A stretch of 64,000 nt of DNA from Calonectria ilicicola (taxonomy: Eukaryota > Ascomycota > Sordariomycetes > Hypocreales > Nectriaceae): positions 4,464,001 to 4,528,000 of the forward strand of contig CP085827.1 of NCBI GenBank assembly GCA_020809705.1, in the 5' to 3' direction. The position numbers were made by a program, and so were the translations under genes. The notes under the pieces were generated by a model. It saw only the letters and a list, made by a program, of their open reading frames with translations, was not told the origin of the DNA and made no database searches. Positions within the stretch are counted from its first letter, which is position 1, and each line of letters starts with the position of its first letter. Below, in pieces: positions 58,441 through 64,000 of the stretch.

Positions 58441-61400
58441 ATGGCAAGGTACGTACCTATGGGTTCTGCTTGGCTTTGCGCCCCCGTGCCCCACGTTGAA
58501 ATGTGTCCGCCGCAATATAGCAAGCAGTACACCGTCAGTGTGAGGAGCGACCTGTGACGGCGCAACCTGCGTTATACAGCTGCCTTGAGCCAGGGAAACC
58601 TCCTCAAATACGCCAGCCTGGCCCCCCTTTCTCAACCCTCATCTGGCCCTTCGGTTGATCTTTGAGTCGATTGAGCCTGAGCGATCCTGCTGTCCCTCCA
58701 ACACGCCATCACAGCCCCTGGATAAGCATCCCCAAGGCGGCCCAATCGCCGGGTCGTCGTCCATCTTTACAAGATGAGTTCCTGTATGGTTCTAGCCCCA
58801 ACAGCCACCTTTCTTTGCCCGAGGTGGAGTTGATTGACGAAAGAGCTACGGCTAATACCCCGGGTGCTACAGTGAAACAGTTCATCCGCAATGTGCGGGC
58901 GGCCAAGACCATTGCCGACGAGCGAGCCGTCATCCAAAAGGAGAGCGCTGCTATTCGTGCTAGCTTCAGAGAAGAGAGCCACGACCATAATATTCGGTCA
59001 GTATTCACGAGCTGAGACCAAGCTCGGCATGCTGACATTGCATGGCATAGACGAAACAACGTTGCGAAGCTCCTCTATCTCTTCACCCTCGGAGAGCGAA
59101 CCCACTTTGGTCAGATCGAATGCTTGAAGCTCCTAGCCTCCCCCAGGTTTGCCGACAAGCGCCTTGGACATCTCGCCACGAGTCTTTTGCTTGACGAAAA
59201 CCAAGAAGTCTTGACGCTGGTCACCAACTCGCTCAAGAAGTACGCTCTTCTTCGCCCATCGTCGACGCCATCGCTAACCCGAATCCTAGTGACCTTGGAC
59301 ACTCGAACCAATATGTCGTCGGCCTTGCGCTATGTACCCTTGGCAACATTGCCTCCATCGAAATGTCGCGAGATCTCTTCCCCGAAATCGAGAATTTAAT
59401 TTCAACTTCCAACCCTTACATTAGACGAAAAGCTGCTCTCTGTGCTATGCGCATATGTCGCAAGGTGCCTGACCTTCAGGAGCACTTCCTCGAAAAGGCG
59501 ACCCAGCTGCTCTCGGATCGAAACCACGGTGTGTTACTCTGCGGTCTCACACTGGTTACCAGTCTTTGCGAGGCAGACGAGGAGGAAGGTGGAGAGGAAG
59601 GAATTGTAGAAAAGTTCAGGCCCTTTGTCCCCGGACTTGTCAGGAGCCTCAAGAGCCTGGCTACGTCTGGATATGCCCCCGAGCACGATGTGACTGGTAT
59701 TACCGACCCCTTTCTCCAGGTCAAGATTCTACACCTGTTGCGAGTCCTGGCCGTGGGCGACGCCGAAATTAGCGAGCAGATCAACGATATCTTAGCGCAA
59801 GTTGCCACCAACACCGAAGCTTCCAAGAACGTCGGCAACTCGATTCTGTACGAGGCTGTCCGTACCATTCTTGATATTGAGGCCGATTCGGGTCTTCGAG
59901 TCCTTGGTGTGAATATCCTGGGCAAATTCCTCACCAACCGCGATAACAACATTCGATATGTTGCACTCAACACACTTATCAAGGTGGTTGCGATTGAACC
60001 CAACGCCGTGCAGAGACACCGAAACACCATCTTAGAGTGTTTGCGAGACCCTGACATTAGTATTCGACGCCGAGCCCTGGATCTTAGCTTCACCCTTATC
60101 AACGAGAGCAACGTGCGAGTTTTGATCCGAGAGCTCCTGGCCTTCCTTGAGGTTGCCGATAATGAGTTCAAACCAACCATGACAAGCCAAATTGGCATTG
60201 CCGCTGACAAGTTTGCCCCCAACAAGCGCTGGCACTTTGATACAATGTTGCGAGTCTTGTCATTGGCCGGCAACTACGTCAAAGAGCAGATCCTGTCATC
60301 ATTTGTCCGACTCGTTGCCACTACCCAAGAATTGCAAACATACGCCGTCCAGAAGCTATATGTCAACCTCAAGAAGGATATCACACAGGAAAGCCTGACG
60401 CAAGCTGGAGCCTGGTGCATTGGTGAATACGCGGACGCGCTAATCAAGGGCGGGCAGTACGAGGAAGAAGAACTGGTCCAGGAAGTGAAAGAGCACGAGA
60501 TTGTTGACCTATTCTCACTCATCCTCAACAGTGCTTATGCCACCCAAGTATCGACTGAGTATATTGTGACGGCACTTATGAAGTTGACGACTCGATTTTC
60601 CGACGCCTCCCAGGTTGAGCGCATTCGAAGGCTTTTGCAGCAGCACCAAACTAGTCTCGATGTTGAAATCCAGCAACGAGCGGTCGAGTACGGAAACCTC
60701 TTCGCCGTAGACCAAGTCCGAAGGGGTGTGTTGGAGAAGATGCCTATTCCTCAGATCAAGGAGGAATCGCGAGTTCTTGGCCCAGCACCCACCAAGAAGA
60801 AGACGGCCAACCGGAAATCTCGTGTCATCAAGCCCACGGAGCAGGATCTCCTCGATATCATGGATGGCCCCGCTGCTGCACCCTCGGCAGCACCCTCGAC
60901 TACCAATGCCGACCTCCTTGCCGATATCCTCAGCGGCACTTCTTCACCAGCTCCCACTTCCACGTCACCGCCTCCTCAACAGTCCAACGTCTCTTCCATC
61001 ATGGACCTATTTGGATCTGGACCTGAACCCTCTGCTGCATCAACGGCGGCTCCCTCATCGGGCGCGGACCTCATGTCGCAAATGTCGGCTGCCGCGGCTG
61101 CCGCCCCTCAGCCCCCGGCTCCTCAGGCGCCCGCCGGAATCGCTTGCTACGATGCCAATGATCTTAACTTGACATTCCAAGTGCAACGGAATGCCGAAGG
61201 CATGATCCAGGCCACTGCCAAGTTCCGCAACAATGGATCGGGCACACTAAGCAACGTCGGACTCCAGGCTGCTGTCCCCAAGTCCCAAAGACTGCAGCTG
61301 TTGAGCATTTCTTCCTCTGACCTCGGACCCGGGGCCGAAGCAACCCAGATGATGAGAGTATCTGGGTGCAAGGGGGTACGTATTTTCATTCCTTCAAAAC

Positions 61401-61527
61401 ACCCCCTTAATAAGTTGAGATTTACTAACTATTTCTTTAGCCTTTGCGACTACGGCTGAGAATTGCATACACGCATCCAACTGCAGGACCAGTCATGGAT
61501 CAGGTCAACTGGACAGAGCCGTCCTAA
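58441..61527 (+). CDS. APL4: AP-1 complex gamma-adaptin
   Basis: Five exons, 58441-58448, 58715-58996, 59051-59239, 59290-61375 and 61441-61527, give 883 residues. The trunk begins [19 protein letters not shown] and continues with [21 protein letters not shown] and [19 protein letters not shown] solenoid repeats ([16 protein letters not shown] here), matching large adaptins. A hinge of about 110 residues contains acidic dileucine-like [15 protein letters not shown] and IMDLFGSG. The C-terminal ear (about 725-883) ends with [16 protein letters not shown]-1 packages cargo with clathrin at the trans-Golgi network and endosomes. No in-frame ATG precedes the trunk in exon 2, so an upstream exon is needed; the proposed 8-nt exon (ATGGCAAG before GTACGT) and its 266-nt intron give [18 protein letters not shown]. 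That start is less certain than the rest. Confidence 0.93.
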
Positions 61528-61965
61528 ATAGTCTTTACGAGCTGAGTGAGGTGCAACTGTATGTAATGCTGAGGGGTTAAGATGTGGCTGGAGGACCCCG
61601 AAAATTGAAGATAGACACAATATAAAATGACGACCAAACGTCTCTGTTTATTTAAGACTGCAGTTCGACTTGAACATTTGGGCTATGAAGAGCCCGACGA
61701 GCTGAATGTTGGCCGGAGAGAGGGGGATGCCCTTAGTAACAACGCCTATCATGATGTATTAGCTTGGCGGATTTGGAGTACAGAGTACCCCACATGGAAA
61801 TGAACTCATTTTCATCGCACCTTTACATAAACCAAACGAGATACCAACGATGAGAACGATTTAATGAATTCAAAGTTTGTAGAACCATTGAAGCACCATA
61901 CTTGTACACTCGCAAAACGAAAAATATCGCCCTTGTGGATTCGGCAGCGGGTGAATACGGCAAAG
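61528..61965. other. Intergenic region between AP-1 gamma and OXNAD1-like gene
   Basis: 438 nt hold the AP-1 gamma 3' region and the promoter of the oxidoreductase gene. Nothing else is seen. Confidence 0.5.
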
Positions 61966-63027
61966 ATGTCGACGGGCCGCACCAGTCATCTCGAGCGAAC
62001 AGCTCAAGAACCCAGAAACGAGGCATCCACCATCTCTCAAATTGCACATGTCTGCACTTGGACTAACAAGAAACCCGGTTTAGAATCTCCACGACGTGAC
62101 TCTCAGCCGCATAGATCAAGTCAATGAGCGGGTGCGGCTCTTTCGGCTGGTGCTCCAGTCCGGGCCTGTGAAGGTATGCATTTTCCGACTTCCCCAGAGA
62201 CAGAGACTAGATCTCTATTTTATTGTAATGTCCTATTTGAAATTGTAAATGCGGAGATGCAGATTCATACGGCTGATTTGGTCGGTCCCTCATAGTTCTC
62301 CGCTGGCCAATGGCTTGACACGTACGTCCCTGGCATATCCAAAGCCGGCGGCTTCACTATTACATCTCCGCCGTCAGCGGCGGCACCATCGCCGGAGTCA
62401 TCGCAGGAGCCTTATCTTGAACTCGCCGTGCAAGAGTCCCCAGAGAATGCGCCTGCGGCGTGGCTGTGGCGCCCTGCTGGCGGGATCTTGGGATCCACGC
62501 TGCACGTTCGCGTGGGAGGGAGCTTTGTGTTCCCCCCAGCAGGCAAAGGAATCAACGAGCTCAGGCGTGTTGTTTTCGTGGCCGGAGGGGTCGGAGTGAA
62601 TCCCCTTATGAGCATGATGAGCTTCATGGCTGATAGTGGGTTCGACGGCCATGCCGAGGTTCTGTATGCAAGCAAGGTGCCCCCGGGCGGCGTTGCAGAG
62701 GTGGTTTTCCTCGGGAGGATCGCCAAGTTGTTCCAGGAGGGCAAGCTCAGGGGCAGACTGCAAGTATTCGCAACGGGCAGCGCATTGTCGAGCTCGGAGC
62801 TCAAGCAGAGCTCGGGGGAGGAGTTGGGCAAGTCTGTCGTGGAGATACAGGGGCGGCGCATCAGTCACGACGACCTGAGAGCCGCCGTCGGTGACGAGGA
62901 ACGAGCTTCGACTGTCTTGTATGTCTGTGGCCCGCAGACGATGACGGATGAACTCGTTCAGTTTTCAACATCCGCGGACGGACCCGGGCTGGACAAGAGC
63001 CAAGTTCTGTTGGAGAAATGGTGGTAA
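61966..63027 (+). CDS. OXNAD1-like NAD(P)-binding flavin oxidoreductase
   Basis: Three exons, 61966-62022, 62084-62173 and 62296-63027, give 292 residues. The N-terminus (SHLERTAQEPRNE then NLHDVTLSRIDQVNERVRLF) leads into a ferredoxin-reductase-type flavin domain with GQWLDTYVPG and GGFTITSPPS. The C-terminal nucleotide domain has VFVAGGVGVNPLMSM at about 185-200 and the CGPQTMTDEL motif near 262-271, as in ferredoxin reductase-like NAD-binding modules. This architecture fits oxidoreductase NAD-binding domain-containing protein 1, probably mitochondrial in animals; the electron acceptor is unknown. Intron 1 (61 nt) has a perfect CTAAC branch and TTTAG end, but the only phase-compatible 5' site is GAG|GCATCC, so a GC-AG intron is proposed. 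Confidence 0.83.
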
Positions 63028-64000
63028 TATACGGTTCTTTTTATTTCTTTTCGTTTAGAACAACGGCTTTCGTTTCAAGAAGAAACTCAATACTCACGAC
63101 ACTGGTTTAAAAACAACGAGCGAGTGCAAAGTGAGATATTACCACAGTTCATTCTGTCAAGACGCTCCTGCTGGGGACGGCATACATGGCACACCACGTA
63201 AACTTCTCATCCAGTGCCGCTGCATAAAAGGTGACGACGATAACCCTGTAGGATATGACCCAGTTCCGTGTATATTTTGAACGGTGGCAGATACAACTAA
63301 GTTTGGTCATGATTTGCCTGACCAAGAAACAATCAACTTAATCCTCTGTAGGGCACAACCTTGGTACACTCATAAAAACTTAGACGGTCGTATTTAAGAT
63401 GGCTTCCCCTGCCAAGACCATGAATCCCAACGCACATCCTTCACATTCCTTACCACAATGTTGTTCGAGCGCCGTGTTCTCCACAATCAAAACCACCCAT
63501 CCGCCGAGAGAAATGCCAATAGCACTCTCTACAAACGGCTGGATGGCCAAGATCCAAGGCGGAGCGGGGTTCGAAGCAAATCGAAGGAGACGTTGAGGGA
63601 GGTGATGAATGCATCACAAGGTCAAAAAAAAAAAAAAAAGGGAGGATCAGATAGTACCTATCTGAGCAATCAAAAGTGCTTTTCGTTGCAATTAATATCA
63701 AGTGATCATTATGGGCTCTAGGTATATATACGACAAAGTTACGCCGGCTATAAGGGAAGCTACCTATGAAGAACAGGGTAGTATGGACTTCCGCTCACTC
63801 TCCCTAGAATGTGGAATGGTTAGAAGTGAATTAATGAGAAGACAGGCATGGGAATTCCTTGCTCAGGAATCACGTCACAAACGAAGAAAGAAGACCGAGT
63901 TTTGAGAGACGAGAGATTTCCCCTATAGTATATATTACTGCTGATTTTTGTTGCGCCGTGGTATCGTGTCATGACCATCTATCCTCGGATGCATCCACCC
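63028..64000. other. Right-hand end of window, no supported gene
   Basis: This holds the oxidoreductase 3' region, a 17-nt A-run near 63625-63641 and several short frames. A minus-strand open stretch at about 63380-63610 encodes a hydrophobic sequence that might be a final exon or gene fragment, but no start or upstream exon was found, so it is not called as a gene. Confidence 0.5.

Noticed and set aside
63555..63580. ggggttcgaagc resembling a tRNA T-loop
   Set aside because: Flanking bases do not pair as a T-arm and no acceptor or anticodon arm is present.

Overview
This window is nuclear DNA of a filamentous ascomycete (Pezizomycotina, most likely Sordariomycetes/Hypocreales). The evidence is short introns (about 54-100 nt) with CTRAC-type branch sites, long single-exon reading frames, a fungal C2H2 regulator, a fungal glycogenin, and a decayed AT-rich block that looks like RIP-processed sequence. 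No bacterial, plasmid, phage or CRISPR feature was seen. Eighteen protein-coding genes are supported; most were rebuilt from several exons by joining frames at GT/AG sites and checking phase.

Layout. 1-6.4 kb: the 3' part of a Vps39/Vps3-type tethering subunit (+), a family-16 methyltransferase (-) and a 796-residue C2H2 zinc-finger regulator (-). 6.4-22.1 kb: a 15.7-kb stretch with no recognisable protein gene, directly upstream of the zinc-finger gene. 22.1-23.0 kb: a three-exon carboxymuconolactone-decarboxylase-like gene (-). 23.0-25.3 kb: AT-rich, stop-riddled DNA holding what looks like the wreck of a FunK1-type fungal protein kinase gene. 25.6-32.2 kb: HRD1 (+) converging on a seven-exon glycogenin gene (-). 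32.2-35.3 kb: non-coding. 35.3-44.9 kb: a CDF metal transporter, a monoacylglycerol-lipase-like hydrolase, a mitochondrial MDL1-type ABC exporter and RTT103, all on the minus strand. 45.6-53.7 kb: a compact housekeeping block with clathrin light chain (+), COX7 (-), a mitochondrial helical-repeat protein (+), the syntaxin TLG2 (-) and calmodulin (+). 53.7-56.2 kb: non-coding. 56.2-63.0 kb: a GH47 alpha-1,2-mannosidase, AP-1 gamma-adaptin and an OXNAD1-like oxidoreductase, all plus strand.

Functionally the window is mostly housekeeping. Six genes belong to membrane traffic and ER/Golgi glycoprotein handling (Vps3/39-like, Hrd1, clathrin light chain, Tlg2, GH47 mannosidase, AP-1 gamma). At least three serve mitochondria (MDL1, COX7, helical-repeat protein). 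They are interleaved with unrelated genes, so this is not a pathway cluster. The unusual parts are the very long non-coding region upstream of the zinc-finger regulator, the kinase relic beside HRD1, and several odd splice structures: 3-, 5- and 8-nt first coding exons, a probable GC-AG intron, and an AAG acceptor next to an unused CAG in calmodulin.
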